Shown: positions 52,378 through 59,260 of the stretch, piece by piece
Layout: each line of letters starts with the position of its first letter
Position numbering within the stretch: position 1 is the stretch's first letter
Assembly (NCBI GenBank): GCA_046296415.1
Contig: JBKBLN010000002.1
Location: forward strand, 1,086,430-1,150,429
Direction of reading: 5' to 3'
Length of the DNA: 64,000 bases
Source of the DNA: CAYNRA01 sp046296415
GTDB lineage: Bacteria > Bacteroidota > Bacteroidia > Cytophagales > Spirosomataceae
Translations under genes and position numbers: made by a program
Notes under the pieces: generated by a model
Seen by the model: the letters and a program-made list of their open reading frames with translations, nothing else
Databases searched by the model: none
What the model was told of the DNA's origin: nothing

Positions 52378-55083
52378 TTACCTGACAACCCATACAGGAC
52401 CTTGCTTGACTTGGACCCCTCGTTCTGGAAAATCCTCGGCAACGTACCTAATTTGATAGGTATACAAAGCAGGAGCTAGGATTTTTCCACGGACTTTTCC
52501 GTCCCACCGGGCTTGTTCGGGTGAATTAGCCTCAAAGATCAATTCCCCCCAACGATTGTAGATGAGCAGTTGGTATTGGCTAGTAAACCGTACAATGGGC
52601 TCAAACAGATCATTGATGCCATCTCCATTGGGTGTGAAAATATCGGGGGCGAGTAATACAGGATCACACCCTGATACTGCTTTGGAGCGTTGGGTAGTGG
52701 CGCACCCCAAATTATTGGTCACTTCCAGATCAAACGTTTGAGGAATGAGGAAATCATAAAACGATTGGGTTGAAAAAGTAGCGCCGAGGGTAGTCATCCA
52801 TCTGAACTCAAAATCGTCCCCACCTGTTGGCCGAGGATCGATGCGTGTTGGGAGGACCGGGATGGTTTTTAGACAAACATAAAAACTATCCGGTAAACTA
52901 AATTTCGGTCGAGGTTTTATGTAAATGGAGTCGACTAAGGTGGTGTCGGTACATAAAGATTCGAGTTGTTGGATGATGGAGTTAACCAACTGATTGTTGA
53001 TTACACCGCTTAGAGGAGAGCGATTGTAGGTTCGGATTCGAAGTTGAAAACGATTCCAACCAACCTTGGGGAATACTTTGGATACCTGTTTTCCTTTTTC
53101 GGTGGTCCCATCTTCAAAAATCCATTCAACTTCATTTCGTTGTGGGCTACAGACGTCTTGGGTGGTTAAAATGGTAGGTGAGTCCTCGCAGTTTCCACTA
53201 TAAGTAGCTTGAATGCCATCTCCTTCGTTTTCTTGGGGGGCTCGAACCACTTGGGGAAAATAGGCTCCAGACGGATTATTTAGAGGGGCGGCATTTCCAT
53301 CGGATGTTTGAACCCAACCGACTTCCGCCGCATTGGTGCCAAAGTCATTAGACGATTGGAAATACGGTAATCGCATCGATCCAGCTACAGCCACATACAG
53401 ATACTTGGCCCCTTCTCCCGAGACGGGACCCACCTGAAGGCCTTGGTAGGACTCAGTATTGGATGTTACCACTAAACGAGGAGGTTGGATATCATCCACT
53501 GAAATTTGATAAATTTCAGATAAGGGCGTTGAACCCGGTGGATAGTTGACGGTAAAAAATACTTTAGATTCATTTGGGGAATAGGATAATCCAGTCACTT
53601 TTCCTCCCGAACGAACTGGTAAGGTCACGATTCGGTCTCGACTCATCGAATAAGAATCCAAGTCCAGTGACAAAAATTCCAGGTTCCAATTGTCCCCATC
53701 ACGACCGATCATCACCCAGTTTTCTCCATTGGATGAAGCAATACTCAACGCCGATGCATCATAGGATTGAGTTTCAAGACTTGGGATGTTACTGACAATC
53801 CGATTTATTCCTGTGGAGTCAATGACAAACGTATGGAGCTGTGTAGTATCTCGTTCTTGTGCTACGAGAATGTATCCTGTATCATCGGGTTTGGGTACAA
53901 CGCGGATTGCCCCGGTTGTGGGGTACAGCAAGGGAATTCCTCGTTGAGTAATTTTACCCTGAACCGATTGCACCCGCATGTCGATGACATCGTAAGAAAG
54001 GGTTTTTGTAGATTCATCCAAATAAATGGCCCAATACTCGTGAAAATTACAACTATTACAACCGAATTTGGGTATGATCGCCATACCGTGAGCTGTATTG
54101 ATGGATCCACCCATGAGCGTGTCGGCTGGAGTTTGCGCCGAGAGAGTAGAATCATCCGCCGAATAAATGGCCTTACCATCGGAATAAAACACCAAATCAC
54201 CTGTCGGCCCAAAGACCATGGTGGTTGCTCCGTTGGTTCGTACCCGATTGGATATGGTTGAGGGAGTGGTTGTAGGAGAAAAGGAAGGGTTCTCGATTGT
54301 ATTTTCATTGGGTTGGAAAATATCACCATCTGTAGCCAAAGAGTCACGCTCTGGTTCAATTACATCTCCACCCGCCTCAAACTCCAGCGTGGCTCCTTGT
54401 CCAAAATACCAGCGTTCTACCCCACCCCCAGCTGCAGCGGGAGCTAAACAAAACTTCACGTTAATCCTAGCCACTTGAGAGCAGCCGGTCAGGATGTCTG
54501 ATACCTCAACTGAATAACATCCCGCTGAATCTACATCGATGGTTGGGGTGGTTTGGCCTCCGGGAAACCATTTAAATTGAACACCCGAAGGTTCGAAACC
54601 TAATTGATGGCGATACGGATTTAAGGTAAGCGTGCTTCCCTTACAAAGCGTTGTATCAGCGGTTGGACGACGGTTAAATAATGGGGCTGAAGGGGCTCTT
54701 CCTATCTGAACCACCCGATTTTCATCTGAAACAACTCCCGCTTTATTGACTTTTCGTAAAGTCACATTGACTGTTCCTTCTTGTGAATACAAAAAGGTCG
54801 CCGCTCTGGGACCTTCCTGAAAATTCCCATCCCCCAAAAAATCCCAGCTCCGCGTCACAGAGTTGGTATCGGTATCAAAAAAGTAAGCGGGTGTCTGGCA
54901 GGAGACAGCCGACGGGCCTGTACCAGGGGGGAGTCCCCCAGTTCCCGGACTAGGCAGCGCCGGAGAAAGCCCGCCAGTAGAAGGTAGGCAAATCTTAGGA
55001 CTCACATAAAACTGTCCTTGAGCTTGAGCGAAAAGCCCAAGCCAGCAAAAAACAACGACATGCCATGTTCGTAACGCCCTCAT
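52378..55083 (-). CDS. Gliding motility-associated C-terminal domain protein (type B T9SS cargo)
   Basis: A 901-residue secreted protein. The signal peptide (FCWLGLFAQAQG) is followed by a Pro/Gly-rich stretch (about 33-60) and a PKD-like domain (ATFLYSQEGTVNVTLRKVN). A middle region of beta-propeller-like strands covers about 230-640 (for example GIAIIPKFGCNSCNFHEYW-type and NWNLEFLSLDLDSYSM). The end is the CHU_C domain (about 800-900): LLAPDIFTPNGDGINDLFEP, LLIYNRWGELIFEANSPEQARWDGKVRGK and LYTYQIRY, the sorting signal of type B type IX secretion. The divergent gene codes for PorP/SprF, which usually serves such cargo. Confidence 0.88.
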   Translation of the reverse strand: MRALRTWHVVVFCWLGLFAQAQGQFYVSPKICLPSTGGLSPALPSPGTGGLPPGTGPSAVSCQTPAYFFDTDTNSVTRSWDFLGDGNFQEGPRAATFLYSQEGTVNVTLRKVNKAGVVSDENRVVQIGRAPSAPLFNRRPTADTTLCKGSTLTLNPYRHQLGFEPSGVQFKWFPGGQTTPTIDVDSAGCYSVEVSDILTGCSQVARINVKFCLAPAAAGGGVERWYFGQGATLEFEAGGDVIEPERDSLATDGDIFQPNENTIENPSFSPTTTPSTISNRVRTNGATTMVFGPTGDLVFYSDGKAIYSADDSTLSAQTPADTLMGGSINTAHGMAIIPKFGCNSCNFHEYWAIYLDESTKTLSYDVIDMRVQSVQGKITQRGIPLLYPTTGAIRVVPKPDDTGYILVAQERDTTQLHTFVIDSTGINRIVSNIPSLETQSYDASALSIASSNGENWVMIGRDGDNWNLEFLSLDLDSYSMSRDRIVTLPVRSGGKVTGLSYSPNESKVFFTVNYPPGSTPLSEIYQISVDDIQPPRLVVTSNTESYQGLQVGPVSGEGAKYLYVAVAGSMRLPYFQSSNDFGTNAAEVGWVQTSDGNAAPLNNPSGAYFPQVVRAPQENEGDGIQATYSGNCEDSPTILTTQDVCSPQRNEVEWIFEDGTTEKGKQVSKVFPKVGWNRFQLRIRTYNRSPLSGVINNQLVNSIIQQLESLCTDTTLVDSIYIKPRPKFSLPDSFYVCLKTIPVLPTRIDPRPTGGDDFEFRWMTTLGATFSTQSFYDFLIPQTFDLEVTNNLGCATTQRSKAVSGCDPVLLAPDIFTPNGDGINDLFEPIVRFTSQYQLLIYNRWGELIFEANSPEQARWDGKVRGKILAPALYTYQIRYVAEDFPERGVQVKQGPVWVVR

Positions 55084-55220
55084 AAATTCACCTCGTCATA
55101 CATTAATTGCTGTATTACAACGTTTTTTTTTAAATGTTCGTGTAAGTTACCCAATTCTTTTGGATGAAGAACGGGGAAAATAGTGTAATTTTATACGGTA
55201 TACAGTGTAAAACTAATAAA

Positions 55221-56264
55221 ATGAAAAAGTGGCTTCGCTTTTGGGGAATTTTGGGAGGAATTACTTGGACATCGCTTCAAGTAATGGGGCAAGATGCCCA
55301 ATTTTCCCAATTTTATGCGGCCCCAACCTATCATAATCCGGCCTTTGCAGGTGGGACTTTTTCGCCTCGCTTGATTGCCAATTATCGGAATCAATGGCCG
55401 GCTTTGGATGCTAATTTCGTCACCTCTTCGTTTTCATTTGATCATCATTTCGACAAGATTAACAGCGGTGTTGGAATTACCGTCTTGAATGATTTACAAG
55501 GGGTAAATTTATTACGACATAGTGAGATTGCCCTTCAATACTCTTACTTGGTTCGGGTGGCTGACGAGACCTATTTACGATTGGGTGGTCAAGCCGCCTA
55601 TGCCAATCGGGGATTGAGTACGTCCGGATTAATTTTTGGAGACCAAATTGGTAATGACGGGATCACAAATCCTAGTTCAAATGACCCGTTTTTTCGCAAT
55701 TATTTTCCAGTTAATTACGCGGATTTTTCAACAGGCGCTGTGGTGTACAACCAGCGGGCTTGGTTCGGATTGTCCGGACACCATTTGGGCCGTCCCAACA
55801 TTTCACTTACACCTGACGGGGACGCTCGGTTGCCTGTACGATATACTGCCACTGGTGGGGTGAATATACCCTTAAACAATGCTTACTCCGGTGCTAGTCT
55901 CGCAAATCGAGACTTTACCGCCACAGGTGCATTTTTATTCCGTAAACAAGGTGCCTTCACACAATTGGACCTTGGTACTTACCTAACTTATGCACCCATC
56001 ACAGCCGGGATTTGGTATCGAGGCATCCCGATTCGCCGATCAGGCAATACCTTATTAAACAATGATGCAGTCATTGCCATGGTGGGTTATCGGATGGAAA
56101 ATTTTTCGATCGGCTATAGCTACGATATCACTATATCGCGCTTGCGGGGTACAACAGGTGGAGCTCACGAGCTATCGATTGCGTATCAGTTTGATCGACT
56201 TCAACCTAATATTCCCTTCTACAAAAAGCGACGTAAACAAGAGATGGCTTGTCCTAAATTCTAA
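55221..56264 (+). CDS. PorP/SprF family type IX secretion system membrane protein
   Basis: A 347-residue outer-membrane protein of the PorP/SprF family. The signal peptide MKKWLRFWGILGGITWTSLQVMGQ precedes the family start DAQFSQFYAAPTYHNPAFAGG, then ANYRNQWPALDANFVTSSFSFDHHF and the C-terminal VGYRMENFSIGYSYDITISRLRGTTGGAHELSIAY. SprF in Flavobacterium is needed to secrete SprB, and paralogues sit beside genes of CHU_C cargo. The arrangement here is the same, with the cargo gene divergent. The ATG at 55221 was chosen over 55164 because it starts the signal peptide. Confidence 0.92.
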   Translation: MKKWLRFWGILGGITWTSLQVMGQDAQFSQFYAAPTYHNPAFAGGTFSPRLIANYRNQWPALDANFVTSSFSFDHHFDKINSGVGITVLNDLQGVNLLRHSEIALQYSYLVRVADETYLRLGGQAAYANRGLSTSGLIFGDQIGNDGITNPSSNDPFFRNYFPVNYADFSTGAVVYNQRAWFGLSGHHLGRPNISLTPDGDARLPVRYTATGGVNIPLNNAYSGASLANRDFTATGAFLFRKQGAFTQLDLGTYLTYAPITAGIWYRGIPIRRSGNTLLNNDAVIAMVGYRMENFSIGYSYDITISRLRGTTGGAHELSIAYQFDRLQPNIPFYKKRRKQEMACPKF

Positions 56265-56300
56265 AAAATAAGCGAGCAACCTGCCAAGGGAGCTCGCTTA
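56263..56300 (-). terminator. Terminator on the minus strand beside the porP end
   Basis: A 9-bp stem TAAGCGAGC (56269-56277) with GCTCGCTTA (56292-56300). The T-run (plus strand A at 56263-56268) follows only when read on the minus strand. It therefore ends a minus-strand transcript entering from the right and does not fit porP itself. Confidence 0.75.
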
Positions 56301-56507
56301 CTAAAAAAAAGAATCAAGTAACCTACCAGAGTCTTTCCGAGTAACCACTTAAAATCAAATTGCCCGAAGGGGCAAATGAGTCCCTTGTGCATCATGCACA
56401 CACTGCACTTCAACACAAAGCTTCGTTATCACAGCTATAAAGAGGAAGTTTGATTATGCTAATTTCGGTAACATATCTAAAAGTTCCAAATGTCTACTTT
56501 GGTAGAC
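56263..56507 (-). ncRNA. Candidate structured small RNA, about 245 nt
   Basis: No protein-coding frame is supported here. On the minus strand a perfect -7 box TATATTTG (plus 56514-56521) predicts a start near 56507. There the hairpin GTCTAC/GTAGAC with a CAAA loop (plus 56492-56507) forms the 5' end. Inside are TGTGCAT/ATGCACA (56386-56400) and TTGCCC/GGGCAA with a 4-base loop (56360-56375). The terminator at 56263-56300 ends it. No -33 box was found, and I could not match it to a known RNA by eye. Confidence 0.4.
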
Positions 56508-56559
56508 TAAGATCAAATATACTGACAATCAATTAATTAAGCTTTATAGAAAATAAAAA

Positions 56560-56597
56560 TACCGTATTTTTACGGTATCAAAAACGTAAAAATACGG
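56560..56597. repeat. Nested inverted repeats TACCGTA and CCGTATTTTTACG
   Basis: TACCGTA-TTTT-TACGGTA (56560-56577) is a perfect hairpin. The overlapping CCGTATTTTTACG (56562-56574) pairs perfectly with CGTAAAAATACGG (56585-56597). The two stems are mutually exclusive, as in an attenuator. The site lies between the candidate RNA and the holin-IV-like gene. Confidence 0.5.
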
Positions 56598-56623
56598 CTT
56601 GTAGGTATTTTTTGAGCGTTTCC

Positions 56624-56965
56624 TCAATCTAGGAACAGACCTAGGATCCAGTTGCTGATCGCGATGGCAAAACTAAACAACAGAGGAGGGAGCACACCCG
56701 ACACATCGAACCCACCCACAAAATAGTCGCAAATGTAAACGAGGATAATATTAATCACAAAATAAAAAATCCCTAAGGTGGCAATCGTCAAGGGCAATGA
56801 AATGATGGTGAGGATGGGTTTGATAAACGTATTTAAGAGACCCATGATGAAGGCAACGACGACTGCGGAGGTGAAACCATCCACCCAGATACCTTCACCG
56901 ATGATTTCGGGCAAAAAACTGATGATAACCCCGAGGATTAACAAACGAACAACGTATTTAACCAT
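56624..56965 (-). CDS. Phage holin family IV-like (DUF360-type) membrane protein
   Basis: A 113-residue protein with four hydrophobic helices (residues about 5-21, 29-48, 52-76 and 86-110), matching the holin-IV/PF04020 family that is common in bacterial chromosomes. Typical segments are VAFIMGLLNTFIKPILTIISLPLTIATLGIFYFVINIILV and a final SWILGLFL-like helix (SNWILGLFL). Despite the family name there is no phage context, and its role is unknown. It follows hisIE by 18 bases on the same strand. Confidence 0.85.
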   Translation of the reverse strand: MVKYVVRLLILGVIISFLPEIIGEGIWVDGFTSAVVVAFIMGLLNTFIKPILTIISLPLTIATLGIFYFVINIILVYICDYFVGGFDVSGVLPPLLFSFAIAISNWILGLFLD

Positions 56966-56983
56966 AGATATTGAGATTGAATA

Positions 56984-57583
56984 TTAACGATGTCTCTGCA
57001 TTAAAACGTCCATGACTTCGTCGAGGGAGTAGTTTTTATGTTCGAGTAGGACAAGATAATGAAAAAGTAGATCAGCTGCTTCACCTAGGAATAAATCTTT
57101 GTTATCATCTTTTGCTTCGATCACCAATTCCACGGCCTCCTCACCTACTTTTTGAGCTACTTTATTTACCCCTTTTTTAAATAAAGAAGCGGTATACGAG
57201 GTGTCTGAAGGATTCACCTTCCGGTCATGAATAATGCCCCTCAAATGATCAATAAACCAAGTCTTTGATTCATTTGCCTCATTCCAACAAGTATCTGCCC
57301 CTGTGTGGCAGGTCGGCCCCTGGGGATTCGCTTGGATCAGGATGGCGTCTTGATCACAATCGATAGCCCATGAAACCAAGTGCAAGTAGTTTCCAGAACT
57401 TTCGCCTTTGGTCCATAAGCGCTGCTTGGACCGACTAAAAAAAGTGACTTTAAGGCTTTCAAGCGTTATAGAAAAGGCTTCTTGATTCATATAGCCCAAC
57501 ATCAAGACTTTTTTTGTCTTGGCATCTTGAATGATGGCTGGTAGAAGGCCGTTGGGCGCTTGGGCAAATTGAGGTTCCGACAC
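56984..57583 (-). CDS. hisIE: Bifunctional phosphoribosyl-AMP cyclohydrolase/phosphoribosyl-ATP pyrophosphatase
   Basis: Catalyses steps 2 and 3 of histidine synthesis. The HisI half (about residues 1-110) has VLMLGYMNQEAF, SRSKQRLWTKGESSGNYL and the zinc/metal motif DCDQDA with QANPQGPTCHTGADTCW. The HisE half (about 115-199) has VNKVAQKVGEEAVELVIEAKD and ADLLFHYLVLL. The start codon is GTG (57583), with no nearby ATG, and a perfect -7 box TAGTTTTG on the minus strand lies at 57600-57607. Other his genes are not in the window. Confidence 0.95.
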   Translation of the reverse strand: MSEPQFAQAPNGLLPAIIQDAKTKKVLMLGYMNQEAFSITLESLKVTFFSRSKQRLWTKGESSGNYLHLVSWAIDCDQDAILIQANPQGPTCHTGADTCWNEANESKTWFIDHLRGIIHDRKVNPSDTSYTASLFKKGVNKVAQKVGEEAVELVIEAKDDNKDLFLGEAADLLFHYLVLLEHKNYSLDEVMDVLMQRHR

Positions 57584-57668
57584 GATGTACTTTTTTTTGC
57601 AAAACTAATCGAATTCCCCCGATACCCGACGCTTCCTATTATTTTTTCAATTTTTTTTCAACAAAGAC

Positions 57669-57699
57669 TTGACAAATGCTTTTTGAAACACTACCTTTG
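57669..57699 (+). promoter_or_regulatory. Promoter of the tRNA-Gly gene
   Basis: TTG at 57669-57671, 20 bases, TACCTTTG at 57692-57699. Both boxes fit the Bacteroidota sigma factor and give a start near 57706, 15 bases before the mature tRNA. Confidence 0.65.
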
Positions 57700-57720
57700 C
57701 ACTCACAATTCGACGGACAA

Positions 57721-57793
57721 GCGGAAGTAGCTCAGTTGGTAGAGCGTAACCTTGCCAAGGTTAAGGTCGCGGGTTCGAGACCCGTCTTCCGCT
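57721..57793 (+). tRNA. tRNA-Gly (anticodon GCC)
   Basis: 73 bases folding as a cloverleaf: acceptor GCGGAAG/CTTCCGC, D arm GCTCAGTTGGTAGAGC, anticodon stem TAACC/GGTTA with loop TTGCCAA (anticodon GCC), T arm GCGGGTTCGAGACCCGT and discriminator T. CCA is not encoded. Confidence 0.97.
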
Positions 57794-57802
57794 CGAAAGA
57801 TG

Positions 57803-57829
57803 AAGCTCCTTTTTCGGAGCTTTTTTTTT
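57803..57829 (+). terminator. Terminator after tRNA-Gly
   Basis: AAGCTCC (57803-57809), loop of six, GGAGCTT (57816-57822) and nine T in a row. It lies between the two tRNA genes, so tRNA-Leu may have separate or read-through transcription. Confidence 0.75.
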
Positions 57830-57842
57830 CAAAGCACCACTC

Positions 57843-57928
57843 GCCGGGGTGGTGGAACTGGTAGACACGCAGGACTTAAAATCCTGTGAGCCGAAACGCT
57901 CGTACGGGTTCGATTCCCGTCCCCGGTA
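57843..57928 (+). tRNA. tRNA-Leu (anticodon UAA)
   Basis: 86-base class II tRNA: acceptor GCCGGGG/CCCCGGT with a G-U end pair, D arm with GGAACTGGTAGAC, anticodon stem CAGGA/TCCTG with loop CTTAAAA (anticodon TAA), a long variable arm (TGAGCCGAAACGCTCGT), T arm ACGGGTTCGATTCCCGT and discriminator A. CCA is not encoded. Confidence 0.97.
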
Positions 57929-57930
57929 CA

Positions 57931-57969
57931 AAAAGAGTTACTCTAACGAGTAGCTCTTTTTTGTTTTTT
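57931..57969 (+). terminator. Terminator after tRNA-Leu
   Basis: AAAAGAGTTACTC (57931-57943), loop TAAC, GAGTAGCTCTTTT (57948-57960) and further T. The 13-bp stem has one G-U pair. Confidence 0.8.
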
Positions 57970-58092
57970 ATCAGCCGAAATGCCGACGGGGGCGATCGGA
58001 TGAGGTTTTCGTCCACCTTGACCACCCATGTTCATTTTCGATGTGGGCATGTACCAAGTATGTTGAAATCTTGAAGATTATTTGAAGGTAAA

Positions 58093-59250
58093 TCAAACCC
58101 TTGGAAAAGGCACTCGACAACTTGGAAGATCCGTCACTTTCTCACAGCAAACTTGTTCCATGACCTGTTGCAATTGGGTTTTCAACATCCCAATGGCATG
58201 ATCTCCTCCTTCTTCACCGAGGGCAGCTACTGCATACATAAAAGTACGACCAAGAAAGGTAAAATCGGCACCGCAGGCTAAGGTGCGGGCGATATCGGGA
58301 CCTGTTCTCACCCCACTGTCCATCATGATGGTCAGTTTACCTTTGTAATTTTGCACAATTGGGTGCAAAGATTTGATGGCAGACTGGCCAGCATCGAGCT
58401 GACGTCCTCCGTGATTGGATACGATGATTCCATCCAAACCTAATTGAACTGCCCATTCAGCATCTTCGACACTCGCTACTCCTTTCAAAACCAGTTTACC
58501 TTTCCATCGATCGCGAATTTCTTGAATCCGTTGCTGATTCAGCCGGCCGGAGAAAGTCTGATTCATAAATTGGCCGAGGGCTTTCATATTCAAACCTTTG
58601 GGCATGTAAGGCAAAAGATTGGCAAATTGGGGTTGTCCATGCCACAAAGTCCGAAGAGCCCATTCAGGACGGGAAGCAATTTGCATCATGTTTTTCAGCG
58701 ACATACTGGGGGGCATCGCTAAACCATTCCGAATATCACGCGGACGAAAGCCAAAACTCGGGACATCACTCAGAATGCAAAGAACTTGGCAACCAGCTTG
58801 CTCGGCCCGAAGGAGTAGATCATCCCGTAAACTATTTTCGGCAGGATGATACAATTGAAACCAAAAATCGCCCTCAGTTACTTGACCAATTTCTTCCAAA
58901 CTGGTGGTCGTCACTGTGCTTAATACAAATGGCACGTTGTGTTTTTTGGCTGCCTTAGCCAGAATAACCGGTGCATTAGGCCACAACAAACCCTGAAGTC
59001 CAATGGGAGCGATCCCAAAGGGAGCATCGTAGAGTCGACCGAAAAGCTCAGTCTGCAGAGTTAATCCACCGAAGGGCTTAATGTATTGAGGGATTAATTC
59101 TATTTCATGTAACTCCCTTGTATTTTTGTGTAGGTTCACATCCTCATTACATCCCCCATCCAAGTATTCAAAAGCAAACTTGGGAATTCTTTGGGCTGCT
59201 TTGCGCCGGAGGTCATCTACCGACGGGTACTTCGTTAGAAAGGTAGGCAT
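58093..59250 (-). CDS. FMN-dependent alpha-hydroxy-acid oxidase/L-lactate dehydrogenase-like protein
   Basis: A 385-residue FMN flavoprotein of the lactate dehydrogenase/glycolate oxidase family. Family blocks are FAFEYLDGGCNEDVNLHKNT near the N-terminus, APFGIAPIGLQGLLWPNAP, FQLYHPA, LVLKGVASVEDAEWAVQLGLDGIIVSNHGGRQLD with the catalytic His (about 275), and IMMDSGVRTGPDIARTLACGADF, which binds the FMN phosphate. The electron acceptor and hydroxyacid are unknown. It starts 10 bases after the GH78-type gene, so rhamnose or uronate breakdown to a hydroxyacid such as lactate is a possible link. Confidence 0.9.
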   Translation of the reverse strand: MPTFLTKYPSVDDLRRKAAQRIPKFAFEYLDGGCNEDVNLHKNTRELHEIELIPQYIKPFGGLTLQTELFGRLYDAPFGIAPIGLQGLLWPNAPVILAKAAKKHNVPFVLSTVTTTSLEEIGQVTEGDFWFQLYHPAENSLRDDLLLRAEQAGCQVLCILSDVPSFGFRPRDIRNGLAMPPSMSLKNMMQIASRPEWALRTLWHGQPQFANLLPYMPKGLNMKALGQFMNQTFSGRLNQQRIQEIRDRWKGKLVLKGVASVEDAEWAVQLGLDGIIVSNHGGRQLDAGQSAIKSLHPIVQNYKGKLTIMMDSGVRTGPDIARTLACGADFTFLGRTFMYAVAALGEEGGDHAIGMLKTQLQQVMEQVCCEKVTDLPSCRVPFPRV

Positions 59251-59260
59251 CTTGATTTGC

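Noticed and set aside
56624..56965. Prophage remnant because of the holin-IV-like gene
   Set aside because: This family is a common chromosomal membrane protein and no other phage gene is near.
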